From a virus: a DNA stretch of 24,730 nt. This document shows, one piece after another, positions 12,127-20,843 of this stretch. The notes below the pieces were generated by a model, which was given only the letters and a program-made list of their open reading frames with translations, was not told where the DNA came from and did not search any database. Position 1 is the first letter of the stretch, and the number at the start of each line of letters is the position of its first letter. The position numbers and the translations under genes were made by a program. Location: the IMG/VR virus record IMGVR_UViG_3300031825_000065, positions 1 to 24,730 of that record. The stretch is one strand, 5' to 3'.

Positions 12127-12493
12127 TCTGCCATGGTGTTTACGGTGGTTCCAGACGTTTGATAGCACATTGGATGAGGGCTGGAAGAAGGGATATTTCG
12201 ATTGTCGCTACAAACCCATTGTAGGCATCCAATTGTGGTGGTATCGCATGCGCTGGCTTTGGCGCAATCCCGGTTATGGATTCGACCTATTCTTGGGTGT
12301 GGAATATGTCGCTCATGACTGGACGGTGCACCATCAGTCGGATGGCGTTTTTGTCGCCATGGATTCCCACGGACGATTTGAATACGAAACCCCGCGCTTC
12401 CACCTTGGCTGGAAAGCCTCGCATAACCTGAATGCTACCTATGGTACGCCGTATTGGGAGCGCATTCCTTTGGTCTTCTCGGTGAAGAAATGA
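12023..12493 (+). CDS. Membrane-anchored phage protein, 156 aa
   Basis: One N-terminal membrane helix (residues 1-29, MIILYLILAILSILFTIL) is followed by a soluble tryptophan-rich domain with LPWCLRWFQTFD (36-47), WWYRMRWLWRNPGYGFDLF (73-91) and a beta-rich end. GAGG lies 9 bases before the ATG. The LRWFQT...LRNP-YGF layout recurs in unnamed phage proteins near tail genes. It is probably in the inner membrane or the virion. The TGA overlaps the start of the oxygenase. Function is unknown. Confidence 0.65.
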   Translation: MIILYLILAILSILFTILTMILSPLLALTADSAGNLPWCLRWFQTFDSTLDEGWKKGYFDCRYKPIVGIQLWWYRMRWLWRNPGYGFDLFLGVEYVAHDWTVHHQSDGVFVAMDSHGRFEYETPRFHLGWKASHNLNATYGTPYWERIPLVFSVKK

Positions 12494-13134
12494 ACCCCCT
12501 AGAACACGTGGTTTACCAACTACGCAACGCCAAAATCAACGAGTATCCATTTCCTCACTTTTATATAGAAGAGGTGTTTCCATGGGATTTTTACGCAAAA
12601 TTGCGCGAAAATCTGCCGAAAGATGAAAACTACAGTGAAGAAGTGGGCAAGTACAAAGGCCGGCGTTTTGCCGATCCGGTAGACGATCTTTTGCAGCCAT
12701 TCAAGACCAGCTACTTTGCACAACAGGTACTGTTCACGTTCAAGGAAGGCTTTATGAAGCGCTTTCCTGATGGCGGAGCCAAGTTTTCTACCGATTGGCG
12801 GCTTGTGCGTGACGCGGAGGGATACTCCATTGGCCCGCATACCGATGCGCCGTGGAAAGTGGTTTCTCTCCTGTTCTACCTGCCGTATAGCGACGTGGAT
12901 TTCGATTGCGGGACCAGTATCTTCGTCCCCGACGATCACGAGACGACGAATATCGGAGGCCCGCATTTCAAGGAAGAGGGGTTCTCGAAAGCGTTTACTG
13001 CCCCCTATATTCCAAATTCTGTCTTCGGTTTCTGGAAAACTGACAATTCGTGGCATGGGGTAAGTGAAATTCAGCGTAAAATACAGCGGGACGTTCTCCT
13101 GTTCAATATTTACGACGCTGGGATGAGAAAATGA
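12490..13134 (+). CDS. 2-oxoglutarate/Fe(II)-dependent oxygenase
   Basis: The iron triad is visible: H117 and D119 in IGPHTDAPWK and H189 in SWHGVSEI. R200 (QRDVLLFNIYD) is placed to bind 2-oxoglutarate. The strand pattern VVSLLFYLPYSD and CGTSIFVP fits the double-stranded beta-helix of prolyl-hydroxylase-like enzymes. It probably hydroxylates a protein side chain, sugar or nucleotide. ATG 12490 overlaps the preceding stop by 4 bases. The closest plausible local substrates are the proline-rich tailspike linker and virion glycans, which is inference. Its stop overlaps the next gene by 4 bases. Confidence 0.8.
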   Translation: MNPLEHVVYQLRNAKINEYPFPHFYIEEVFPWDFYAKLRENLPKDENYSEEVGKYKGRRFADPVDDLLQPFKTSYFAQQVLFTFKEGFMKRFPDGGAKFSTDWRLVRDAEGYSIGPHTDAPWKVVSLLFYLPYSDVDFDCGTSIFVPDDHETTNIGGPHFKEEGFSKAFTAPYIPNSVFGFWKTDNSWHGVSEIQRKIQRDVLLFNIYDAGMRK

Positions 13135-13595
13135 GCAACTTTGACCCTTCAAGCCCGAGTTATGTGCCTCCGGGCGGATCTGTCCTGACAGACGGCAATT
13201 CGTTCAATTATGAAGAAGGCAATCAAACTGCCGTATCGTTGCTGGCGTCCTCTAGCCTATCAGCAGGAACGGCGGTAGTTGGCATCTCCAATCTTGGATG
13301 TAGAGGCGCTATCTTCCTAGTCAATGTCACGGCAATTCCCGGCAGCGCTTCCACTACCATCGCTCTCAAGTTGCGCGCCTCAGATCCGAATAGCGCGAAC
13401 AAATTTGTATTCGCCGCGCGTGGTCCTATTAGCGCGACTGGATTGGCTGGGTTTATGGTGTATCCGGGCATCTCTGCATCTGCCGCTGGCGTCTCTTCTG
13501 TATTGCCAAGGACATTCGATGCTTTGCTTTCTCTTTCTACCGGAGCCACAAGCAAAGAAGTGGTCCTTTCCATGAGCATGATGCGGATCAGGTAA
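13131..13595 (+). CDS. Virion-associated beta-rich protein, 154 aa
   Basis: ATG 13131 overlaps the oxygenase TGA. The product has a glycine/serine/proline-rich N-terminus (MSNFDPSSPSYVPPGGSVL) followed by alternating small and aliphatic residues typical of a beta-sandwich (GAIFLVNVTAIPG, IALKLRASDP). No enzyme motif is seen. Composition resembles the decoration-like protein at 22022. It directly precedes the portal gene, so a minor structural role is likely. Confidence 0.6.
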   Translation: MSNFDPSSPSYVPPGGSVLTDGNSFNYEEGNQTAVSLLASSSLSAGTAVVGISNLGCRGAIFLVNVTAIPGSASTTIALKLRASDPNSANKFVFAARGPISATGLAGFMVYPGISASAAGVSSVLPRTFDALLSLSTGATSKEVVLSMSMMRIR

Positions 13596-13599
13596 TGCC

Positions 13600-15834
13600 A
13601 TGATTACCGAAGACGAATTCCGCGAGAAAGCCAGTTCCCGCCGTCAAGAAGCGCAGGCGTTCCTGTCGCCTTGGCAGCGTGTTGCCCGTACTGATTATGA
13701 TTTCTGTTCAGGGAAGCAATGGGAAGCGGAAGATGAGACGTTGCTAGAACAGCAAAATAGACCCATCATCACATTCAATTACTCTGAAAAGATGATTGAT
13801 GCGGTGGCCGGCGCGGAAGTCTCCAATCGGCAGGAGGTTCGCTATGTGCCTCGGGAAATCACGGATTCTTCCGTTGCAGATTTATGGACAGAGGCTGGTC
13901 GTTGGGCGCGAGATCAATGTAATGCTGCGGACGAGGAAACAGATTCGTTCCGAGATTGCCTTATCTGCGGCATTGGGGCGACGCGTACCGCAATGGATTA
14001 TGAGGAAGAGGCGGACGGCATGATTGTCATGCATCGTCGCGATCCACTCACGCTCTTGTATGATCCAGCCGCTCGCAAGCCGGGTTTGGTGGATCGTCGC
14101 TATGATTTCGAATATGGCTGGATGGACGAAGAGGAAGCCAAGCTTCGTTGGCCCAAGATGGAATTGTGGGGCGGACAATCTCAGGATGACGGATTCAGTG
14201 GAGTTATCCAAACTGGCAATCGATATCGCGAGGATGTCGATTCTTCCGCTGATATCCACAAGGGACAAGTGGAAATCATGCTCTACGAATGCGTAGAGAA
14301 AGAGGCATATTATAAGATCGCAGATGGACAACAGATGCTGGAAATGTCGGCGGAAGAGTTTGCGCCGCTCCGGTCCGCTATCGACAAGGTTGGACTCAAG
14401 TATGTGAAGCTATTCAAGCGTGTGTACTATCGGGCATTCATGTCTGGGGACAGTATCCTTGAATGGGGCAAGTCTCCCTGCCAACATGGCTTCACACTCA
14501 ATTTCATGACTGGCAAGCGCGACCGGAATAGGAATTTCTGGTATGGCCTCACCCGCGTCATGAAAGACCCACAGCGCTGGGCCAATAAGTGGCTCTCTCA
14601 GATCCTGCACATCATCAACTCCAACGCCAAGGGCGGCATCTTGGCGGAAGTTGGCGCGTTTGTCGATCCGAAGGCGGCACAAGACGAGTGGGCCAATCCT
14701 GATAGCGTGACTCTTCTAAATGAAGGCGCTATCTCCGGGCAGAAGGTGCAGCAAAAGAACATGGCCGGCTACCCGAGCGGCTTGGATCGATTGATGGAAT
14801 TCGCTCTCAATTCGCTGCCACAAGTGACTGGTATCAATTTGGAAGCGCTGGGGCTGGCGAACCGGGATCAGGCAAACGTACTAGAACAATCGCGCAAACA
14901 AGCAGCCTATGGCCTGTTGGCTCCGATCTTTGACGCACTGCGGCGCTATCGGAAAGAGCAAGGCAAGGTGATGCTCTATTTCATCACAGAGTACATCTCC
15001 GATGGCCGGCTGATTCGCATCGTTGGACCGGATGGTGCCAAGGCGATTCCTTTAACCAAGACGCCCGGCGCGATTACCTACGATATCGTCGTAGATCAGG
15101 CCCCCAACTCGCCCGACCAGAAACAGAAGACATGGGAACAATTGATGCAGATTGTCCCGGTGATGATGAAGGAAGGATTGCCGGTGCCTCCGGATCTGCT
15201 TAACTACACGCCATTGCCGGCTGCGCTGGTGGATAAGTGGAAAGCATATATACAACAGGTTGGCGGGATGTCCCCGCAACAAATGCAGCAAATGCAGCAA
15301 CAGGTACAGCAACTTTCCCAAGAGAATCAATCACTTAAGCAAGATCAATCGGTGAAGATGGGTGAGCTTCAAATGAAGCGGGAAGTGGCTCAAGCCGATA
15401 ACATGTTAGCGACGCAAAAGGCGGCGGCTGACATGGCACTTGAGAAATTCAAGGTGGAATCCGAGCTTGCTATTGAGCAAATGCGTATGCGTGGTGAAAT
15501 GGCGCTGAATGAACAAAAGTTGGGTCATGATGCCAAAATGCAAAGCCAAAAAATCCAAGGCGATCTCAAAATCAAAGCCGCAAGTGCCGGTATCACGCCG
15601 AACGATGCAGGAGATTTGTCACTCAAACTGGATGCCACAGAGATTTCTGGCGCAATGCAGGCAATCGCGGAAAGTAACGCGCAACTCGGAAAAATGATCC
15701 AGCAGATTAGCGAGAACAATGCTAAGGCACTTGCTGAACTGGAACGTGCTCTCAATAAGCCAAAAAAGGTAATGAGGGATTCGTCAGGAAGGCCGATTGG
15801 CGTCAAGTCGGTAGATAAGCTGTCAGGTGATTAA
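13600..15834 (+). CDS. Portal protein (P22-like)
   Basis: At 744 aa it has the length and layout of P22-type portals. The N-terminal half shows WQRVARTDYDFCSGKQWE, RPIITFNYSEKMIDAVAG and DPLTLLYDPAA, features of the portal wing and stem. The centre (NLEALGLANRDQANVLEQS) resembles the portal stem-crown region. Residues about 565-690 are glutamine-rich and strongly helical (QQMQQMQQQVQQ, then charged heptads), a long C-terminal coiled coil like the portal barrel. Portals form the 12-mer DNA channel at one capsid vertex that docks the terminase. The start is 4 bases after the preceding stop. Confidence 0.82.
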   Translation: MITEDEFREKASSRRQEAQAFLSPWQRVARTDYDFCSGKQWEAEDETLLEQQNRPIITFNYSEKMIDAVAGAEVSNRQEVRYVPREITDSSVADLWTEAGRWARDQCNAADEETDSFRDCLICGIGATRTAMDYEEEADGMIVMHRRDPLTLLYDPAARKPGLVDRRYDFEYGWMDEEEAKLRWPKMELWGGQSQDDGFSGVIQTGNRYREDVDSSADIHKGQVEIMLYECVEKEAYYKIADGQQMLEMSAEEFAPLRSAIDKVGLKYVKLFKRVYYRAFMSGDSILEWGKSPCQHGFTLNFMTGKRDRNRNFWYGLTRVMKDPQRWANKWLSQILHIINSNAKGGILAEVGAFVDPKAAQDEWANPDSVTLLNEGAISGQKVQQKNMAGYPSGLDRLMEFALNSLPQVTGINLEALGLANRDQANVLEQSRKQAAYGLLAPIFDALRRYRKEQGKVMLYFITEYISDGRLIRIVGPDGAKAIPLTKTPGAITYDIVVDQAPNSPDQKQKTWEQLMQIVPVMMKEGLPVPPDLLNYTPLPAALVDKWKAYIQQVGGMSPQQMQQMQQQVQQLSQENQSLKQDQSVKMGELQMKREVAQADNMLATQKAAADMALEKFKVESELAIEQMRMRGEMALNEQKLGHDAKMQSQKIQGDLKIKAASAGITPNDAGDLSLKLDATEISGAMQAIAESNAQLGKMIQQISENNAKALAELERALNKPKKVMRDSSGRPIGVKSVDKLSGD

Positions 15835-16032
15835 ATGGCTACGAAAAAAGAAGTCTGCGAATTGCAAGCGTTGATTAACTGTAAGAATGTTGAGATTGAT
15901 GAACTTAAAAAGCGTGTCACTAATGCTAGATATGATGCGCTCAAGGAAATCATGCTGGCGATCCAACGCACAAAAGCAGAGAATCGCGAAATCCTTTTAA
16001 CCCTTGTCAGGGCACTGTCGAATCATGTCTGA
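15835..16032 (+). CDS. Small coiled-coil protein, 65 aa
   Basis: The ATG follows the portal stop directly, with AGGTGA upstream. The product is nearly all helix with heptad spacing (EVCELQALINCKNVEIDELK, later AIQRTKAENREILLTLV), predicting a short coiled coil. It overlaps the scaffold start by 8 bases. A head-assembly helper is plausible by position; no family is recognised. Confidence 0.6.
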   Translation: MATKKEVCELQALINCKNVEIDELKKRVTNARYDALKEIMLAIQRTKAENREILLTLVRALSNHV

Positions 16033-16903
16033 ATTCAATGCAATCCCCGCAGATATCGAGAAGTTTTTTGAAACCGGAGAACTTCCAACGAGTCTGGCTC
16101 CTGCCGATCCTGTTGCTGTTGCGGTGGTAGAGCCGCCCGTTGCAGCGCCTGCTCCTGCTTCCGTGGCAGAACCAGATCCGCCCCCTACTCCTGTCGTGCA
16201 GCCGCCCAATGCGGAAGCGTATTTGGAACAACTACGGCAGTTTGAAAAGGAACGTGCCGATAGTATGGAGAAGCAACTCAAGGAAATGCAAGACAAGCTT
16301 GCTGCCTTGACGATGCCACAAGCGCCGGACGTAGAGAAAGATCCGCTAGGACATTTGCTGCATGAAATCAAGACCATGCGGGAAAAGGTCGAGGCCATGC
16401 AGCAAGGTGAAGTCCAGAAGACGCAGCAAACACAGACTGAACGGATGCAGCAACAATTCATCCAGTCTGTGCATGCGTCGATTGAAGAGTTCAGCAAGAC
16501 GAACACGGACTATCAGCAAGCCTATCAGCATCTGCGCACTTCTCGCCTATCCGACTTGACATCTTCTGGCTACAGCAATGCGGAAGCTAATGCCATGTTG
16601 AATCAAGAGGAATTCAATATTTCTCTTCGCGCGGTGCAGAGCGGTAAGAATCCCGCTGAGATTGCCTACAACATGGCAAAGCGCTACGGCTATGTTCCGC
16701 AAGCCAAGCCTGCCGATCCTGAATCCAAGGTAGAGCAGATCAAGAAAGGATTGAAGGCGGACAGCGTGCCGGCTGGCAAACCCACGACTGCGGATATTAG
16801 CGTGGAAGCGGCCAAGGATGCATCAGATAAGGATCTGAACAACATGGTCGAGAATAGCTGGGAAAAGATGTTCGGCGTCCCCGACAAAGGCTCTATTTTC
16901 TGA
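16025..16903 (+). CDS. Scaffold-like head assembly protein, 292 aa
   Basis: ATG 16025 overlaps the previous stop. The protein has an acidic N-terminus, a proline/alanine/valine-rich disordered stretch (about 26-65), a long charged helix (AEAYLEQLRQFEKERADSME), a glutamine-rich coil and a C-terminal end with ENSWEKMFGVPDKGSIF. Low-complexity helical proteins between the portal and capsid genes usually are scaffolds that template prohead assembly and leave on maturation. The capsid gene lies 4 kb downstream, after the fibre and small-protein genes, which is further than usual. Confidence 0.65.
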   Translation: MSEFNAIPADIEKFFETGELPTSLAPADPVAVAVVEPPVAAPAPASVAEPDPPPTPVVQPPNAEAYLEQLRQFEKERADSMEKQLKEMQDKLAALTMPQAPDVEKDPLGHLLHEIKTMREKVEAMQQGEVQKTQQTQTERMQQQFIQSVHASIEEFSKTNTDYQQAYQHLRTSRLSDLTSSGYSNAEANAMLNQEEFNISLRAVQSGKNPAEIAYNMAKRYGYVPQAKPADPESKVEQIKKGLKADSVPAGKPTTADISVEAAKDASDKDLNNMVENSWEKMFGVPDKGSIF

Positions 16904-16911
16904 GGTAACAA

Positions 16912-19206
16912 GTGGCTGATTCCTTCGTTCGTGTCCCCGCTGATTCAGTTGGCAAAAAGGTAGACGCTACATCACTAGATGTCGGCGCAGATACCGTTTA
17001 TCGTCAACGTATCGTCGTTGGGGATAATGCTGCCACTGCTGAGTTTGCAACGGTCCTTGCTGGTGCTCTAAAGTGTTTCGGAACATTCTCAATTGGCGGA
17101 ACGCCTACCGTCAATGTCAACGGTGGTGTCGCCATCTCTGGTACTGCTATCATCGCTGGCGTCGTCTCTTTTGCGGCAGGCACTATACTGGATTCAATCA
17201 GCGCCACAGTGGGCGTGAAAGGTCAGGTGTCCCTTGCCGCAGGAACAAGTAATATCGGTTTCATCAATAATATCTCGGCAACAGTGGTTGTTTCGGGAAC
17301 TGTTTCACTTGGAGCCAGTACCGCCGTTATCGGCACCATTAATAATATCTCAGCTACCGTTACAGTTGCTGGGAACATCACGGTCGATAAAATCAGTGCC
17401 GCCGTGGTACTTGCTGCCGGCACTGCCAACATTGGCACTATCAACAATATCTCTGCTGCTGTTACTGTTTCCGGCAACGTCACAGTGGACAAGATATCTG
17501 CGACCGCCACGGCCATTATCGGCGGTTTCCTTGATCCTTCGGGACAGCAACGGAACGTAGTCGATTCTGCGAATACCGCTCTAAGAGTTAACGTTGTCGC
17601 AGGCTCAAGCGGCGGCGTGTCTCAGGTGGATGGAACTAGTTTCACATCTCAAGCTGCCAACTTTGTTCCTATTGGGGGGATATTTGATGATGCCGCCACT
17701 GACACCTTGTCAGAAAATGATGCGGGCGTTGTCAGACTAACTACGAATCGCGGTTTCCATGTGAATCTTCGTACTGATGGTGGTACGAAGATGGATGACA
17801 GTACCAATTCTGCCCTTCGTGTCAATGTCGTGGCGGGTGGCGCTGGCGGCGGCGCGGTATTCGGGCAGGTATCAGCCGGCGCTTCTCTGTCCGTTACTAA
17901 TGTGCCTGTCTTGATGGGCGGCAATGATAGTGTCGGTGGTGGTATTGCGCGTACCTTATTGCTAGATACGAGTGGCCGCATCATCCTTGGCGCTGGCGCT
18001 CAGAACATTGGCACAATCAATAACATCTCGGCGGCGGTTGTGCTTGCGGCTGGTGCCAACAATATTGGTACGATCAACAATATCAGTGCCACCATCGGTA
18101 TTACCGGTACGGTAGCTCTAGTCGCTGGCACGGTGATTAATAACATCTCCGCGACTGTCATCGTGGCTGGTGTTGTTTCGTTAGGCGCTGGCACCAACAA
18201 TATCGGGTTCCTAGACAAGATTTCCGCTACCGTCATTGTGGCAGGCGAAATCGCGAATGGTTCTTCCCTGTCCACCACGAATAAGCCAGTGTTGATGGGC
18301 GGTAATGATAGCGCTGGTGGCGCTGGTGGTGTTGCCAGAACACTTCTACTGGATACGAGCGGCAGGATTATTCTTGGCGCTGGCACGAACAATGTGGGTG
18401 CAGTATCAATTGCCGCTGGTACGGCATTGATGGGAGCCGTTTCCCTCGCTGCCGGTACAGCCAACATTGGTAGCATCAATAACATTTCTGCCACGATTGC
18501 CGCTGTGCTAGCGGCAGGCACGGCGAATATTGGGACGATCAATAACATTTCTGCTGCCGTGGTACTGGCGGCAGGGACAGCCAATATCGGCGCAGTTTCC
18601 AATGCTGCCGGTACTGCGCTCATGGGCGCTGTGTCGTTGGCCGCTGGCACGGCGAACATCGGTTTCATCAATAACATTTCTGCGACTGTCGTTGCTGCGA
18701 TCAGCGGTGGCATTGTGGCGCACAGCTTGTCGGTGACGGCTGGGAACGCCCCTCTCATCATGGGGATGCGTGCCCACTTGTCCGCCTCGGCGGCGGTAGG
18801 CAACAAGGCAGCTACCTATACATGGGGTGACAAGTTTGGACGACAAGTTGTCATCAAGAATCATCCAAGTCTCTTGCAGACTGCCTCGCATGGACCTAAA
18901 TGTGTCACTGTATCCACTTCTGCTACCGTCGCTCTTGTGGCTGCTCCGGGTGCTGGTTTGTCGGTATTTGTGACTCAAATAGCATGCACGAATGGATCTG
19001 CTACACTTACGCGGGCTGACGCTTATCCAGCGTCTGCGACTGCATCTTGTGTGACACAGATGTACATGGCTGCGAGTGGTGGCGGGTTCGTGCAGAATTT
19101 CGACCCACCAGTTCAAATCCTGTCAAATACTGCCCTGAATAGCCGCGTCAAGCCCAACGTATCGCAGGCTATTTTCGTGGTTCATTTCTATGTTGGGCCG
19201 AAGTAA
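16912..19206 (+). CDS. Repeat-rich virion fibre-like protein, 764 aa
   Basis: GTG 16912 has GAGG 6 bases upstream. After about 60 residues the product becomes a series of degenerate repeats around VLAAGTANIGTINNISAT. INNISA occurs nine times, with related DKISA/DSISA units, and a longer block (GGNDS..., LLLDTSGRIILGAG) occurs twice. The last 150 residues are non-repetitive and beta-rich. Small-residue repeats with regular N/G turns suggest a beta-solenoid or trimeric fibre. I infer a head or tail fibre; no receptor-binding domain is identified. The repeats use different synonymous codons (see findings). Confidence 0.65.
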   Translation: MADSFVRVPADSVGKKVDATSLDVGADTVYRQRIVVGDNAATAEFATVLAGALKCFGTFSIGGTPTVNVNGGVAISGTAIIAGVVSFAAGTILDSISATVGVKGQVSLAAGTSNIGFINNISATVVVSGTVSLGASTAVIGTINNISATVTVAGNITVDKISAAVVLAAGTANIGTINNISAAVTVSGNVTVDKISATATAIIGGFLDPSGQQRNVVDSANTALRVNVVAGSSGGVSQVDGTSFTSQAANFVPIGGIFDDAATDTLSENDAGVVRLTTNRGFHVNLRTDGGTKMDDSTNSALRVNVVAGGAGGGAVFGQVSAGASLSVTNVPVLMGGNDSVGGGIARTLLLDTSGRIILGAGAQNIGTINNISAAVVLAAGANNIGTINNISATIGITGTVALVAGTVINNISATVIVAGVVSLGAGTNNIGFLDKISATVIVAGEIANGSSLSTTNKPVLMGGNDSAGGAGGVARTLLLDTSGRIILGAGTNNVGAVSIAAGTALMGAVSLAAGTANIGSINNISATIAAVLAAGTANIGTINNISAAVVLAAGTANIGAVSNAAGTALMGAVSLAAGTANIGFINNISATVVAAISGGIVAHSLSVTAGNAPLIMGMRAHLSASAAVGNKAATYTWGDKFGRQVVIKNHPSLLQTASHGPKCVTVSTSATVALVAAPGAGLSVFVTQIACTNGSATLTRADAYPASATASCVTQMYMAASGGGFVQNFDPPVQILSNTALNSRVKPNVSQAIFVVHFYVGPK

Positions 19207-19221
19207 GCGGAGATGTCAATT

Positions 19222-19425
19222 ATGGCAGTCAGCAAAGGGAAGAAGTCCAAGAGCTACAGTGGCAAGATTAGCTTGCAGACTGGTGCGACCGTGAGCGGAA
19301 CCATGCCTAGTTCCAAGTCACCTTACAAGGGTGGACAAACGCAAAGCACTGGTGGCCGTGGCAATGCCACTCGCGGGATGACAAGCAATCCCGGTGGCGG
19401 CAAGAGCGGCAAGGTCAAGTGCTGA
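19222..19425 (+). CDS. Small basic glycine/serine-rich protein, 67 aa
   Basis: I chose ATG 19222 (MAVSKGKKSKS), with GGAG 9 bases upstream; ATG 19213 in the same frame has no spaced ribosome site. The product is rich in K, G and S (KSPYKGGQTQS, later GGGKSGKVKC) and is probably disordered. It is the first of three consecutive small basic genes between the fibre and a structural gene. DNA or RNA binding inside the capsid is a guess from charge. Confidence 0.55.
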   Translation: MAVSKGKKSKSYSGKISLQTGATVSGTMPSSKSPYKGGQTQSTGGRGNATRGMTSNPGGGKSGKVKC

Positions 19426-19427
19426 TC

Positions 19428-19577
19428 ATGGGCGAGAGCAAGAAAAGTCCTTGGCATCAAGGCATCTTGGGTGGCAAGAGTCGAGACTACACCACGACCG
19501 GACAAGTCGGCCAAGCGAAGCCGGCTCCCATGCCAAAGCAACCTAAACCAAAGCGTTCCTCAAAACGGGGTAGATAA
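19428..19577 (+). CDS. Small basic protein, 49 aa
   Basis: The frame runs from ATG 19428 to TAA 19575-19577, 2 bases after the previous stop. The product starts MGESKKSPWHQGILGGKS and ends with a lysine/proline-rich tail (KQPKPKRSSKRGR). It is strongly basic, like its two neighbours. No ribosome site is clear, so coupling to the preceding gene is likely. No family is recognised. Confidence 0.5.
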   Translation: MGESKKSPWHQGILGGKSRDYTTTGQVGQAKPAPMPKQPKPKRSSKRGR

Positions 19578-19750
19578 TGATGGCTAACTGGATCAAAGGT
19601 GCGATCAAGAAACCCGGCGCACTGCACAAAGAATTGGGTATTCCGCAAGGCAAGAAGATTCCGGCTAAGACGCTGGCTGCTGCTGCTAAGAAGCCGGGCA
19701 AGGAAGGTCAGCGCGCTCGCTTGGCTGAGACGCTTAAAAAGATGAAGTAA
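19577..19750 (+). CDS. Conserved-looking small basic phage protein, 57 aa
   Basis: ATG 19577 overlaps the previous TAA by 1 base, with GGGG 6 bases upstream; ATG 19580 is an alternative. The product reads WIKGAIKKPGALHKELGIPQ near its start, then GKKIPAKTLAAAAKK and RARLAETLKKMK, a lysine-rich helical pattern that recurs in short proteins beside phage head genes. The function is not established; a capsid-internal DNA-binding role fits its charge. Its TAA shares a base with the next ATG. Confidence 0.65.
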   Translation: MMANWIKGAIKKPGALHKELGIPQGKKIPAKTLAAAAKKPGKEGQRARLAETLKKMK

Positions 19751-20418
19751 TGGCGATCACGCTTAATGCACTGACTGCCGGCTCTACCGGCTCAGTGACA
19801 AAATTCACTATCAATGCCGCCCCGACCGGAGGGCGGCTTATTTTACTTGGGATTCGTACTAGTCCAGTCGGGGCATTTGAGACGCCGGGCGTCACGGGCG
19901 GCAGCTTGACATGGACATTAGTGAAGTCCCTGAATTACGATGTGGCGAATGGGCAGGGTATTGCCGTATTCAGATCCATGGGAACTAGCCCATCTGGCGG
20001 TGCGATTACTGTCTCTGCGGCTGGTGCGGCTAACTTCAACTGGTCGCTGGTAGAATTTGATGGCGTTATTTCCACGACATCTGCCGGCGACGCAGCGGTT
20101 CGACAGTTCAGTTTCAGTTCCTCGGCGGCTGGGACCAATGCCACAATGACATTGGCTGCATTCGGGAATGCCAATAATGGCACCTATCTTTGTGTCGCAA
20201 GTACGCCTGACAGTACATTTACGTTAAAATCAGGATACACAGAGATTCATGATGTGGGGGCCTTGGCGACTGGATGGCGCGCTGACAATGACACCACCCC
20301 AGCGGCGAGCGCCGATGTTGGTACTGTGACATGGGGCATTATCGCGCTAGAAATGATCGCTTCTGCTGGCGCAGTAACAAGCATATTTACCCGTTCCATG
20401 ATGGGCTGCGGACAATGA
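19750..20418 (+). CDS. Beta-rich virion protein, 222 aa
   Basis: ATG 19750 overlaps the previous stop by 1 base. The sequence is dominated by alternating small and aliphatic residues (SLTWTLVKSLNYDV, GIAVFRSMGTSPSGG, FNWSLVEFDGV), the pattern of beta-sandwich proteins in phage structural modules. No catalytic motif is seen. It could be a capsid decoration or tail protein. The C-terminal 25 residues (SAGAVTSIFTRSMMGCGQ) may be flexible. Confidence 0.6.
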   Translation: MAITLNALTAGSTGSVTKFTINAAPTGGRLILLGIRTSPVGAFETPGVTGGSLTWTLVKSLNYDVANGQGIAVFRSMGTSPSGGAITVSAAGAANFNWSLVEFDGVISTTSAGDAAVRQFSFSSSAAGTNATMTLAAFGNANNGTYLCVASTPDSTFTLKSGYTEIHDVGALATGWRADNDTTPAASADVGTVTWGIIALEMIASAGAVTSIFTRSMMGCGQ

Positions 20419-20419
20419 T

Positions 20420-20839
20420 ATGCTCGCTCTTTGGGAATTTTTTTGGAATGAGCCGGACTGGATTCCCGCTCCCCCGCCACCTGCTCCGCCTGTTGTTGGC
20501 AAGGATCAGGGGTCAGGGAAGGGGCATGGCCCATATATATTCGATGATTATGTGGCCGCATCTCCACAATATTGGGAAGCGCGGGAAGAATATCTAAGAA
20601 AACGCCTGCCCAAGCCCGAAGATATTCTAGCCGATGAGACAGTAGAAGTTGAAGAACCTCATCAGGTTATCGACCTGATCAAGCAGCGGAAAGCCGCAAT
20701 TGCACTGGCGAAACATGCGGCGACCGAACTGCAAATGATCAACCAAGTAAAGCTGGTTTCGGAACTAACTTTACAAATCGCCAGTCTTAGAGCACAATAT
20801 GACGAGGAAGCACTTCTATTGCTTCTTTTGAGTTTATAG
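20420..20839 (+). CDS. Hypothetical protein with helical C-terminus, 139 aa
   Basis: ATG 20420 follows the previous stop after 1 base. The N-terminus (MLALWEFFWNEPDWIPAPPP) is aromatic then proline-rich, followed by a glycine linker and two helices. The second (VIDLIKQRKAAIALAKHAAT onward) is long and amphipathic and ends in a leucine run (LLLLLLSL). The W-N-EPDW-P-PP opening recurs in small phage proteins. It may be a membrane-tethered or assembly factor. It is the last gene before the capsid leader. Confidence 0.55.
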   Translation: MLALWEFFWNEPDWIPAPPPPAPPVVGKDQGSGKGHGPYIFDDYVAASPQYWEAREEYLRKRLPKPEDILADETVEVEEPHQVIDLIKQRKAAIALAKHAATELQMINQVKLVSELTLQIASLRAQYDEEALLLLLLSL

Positions 20840-20843
20840 CCTG

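Noticed and set aside
17150-18710. CRISPR array or DNA-level tandem repeat
   Set aside because: The repetition is in the protein; codons differ from copy to copy and there are no unique spacers. No CRISPR array is seen elsewhere in the window.
18000-18806. 268-aa minus-strand frame with repeats
   Set aside because: It mirrors the repeats of the fibre-like gene on the plus strand, which has the start signal and the non-repetitive domains.
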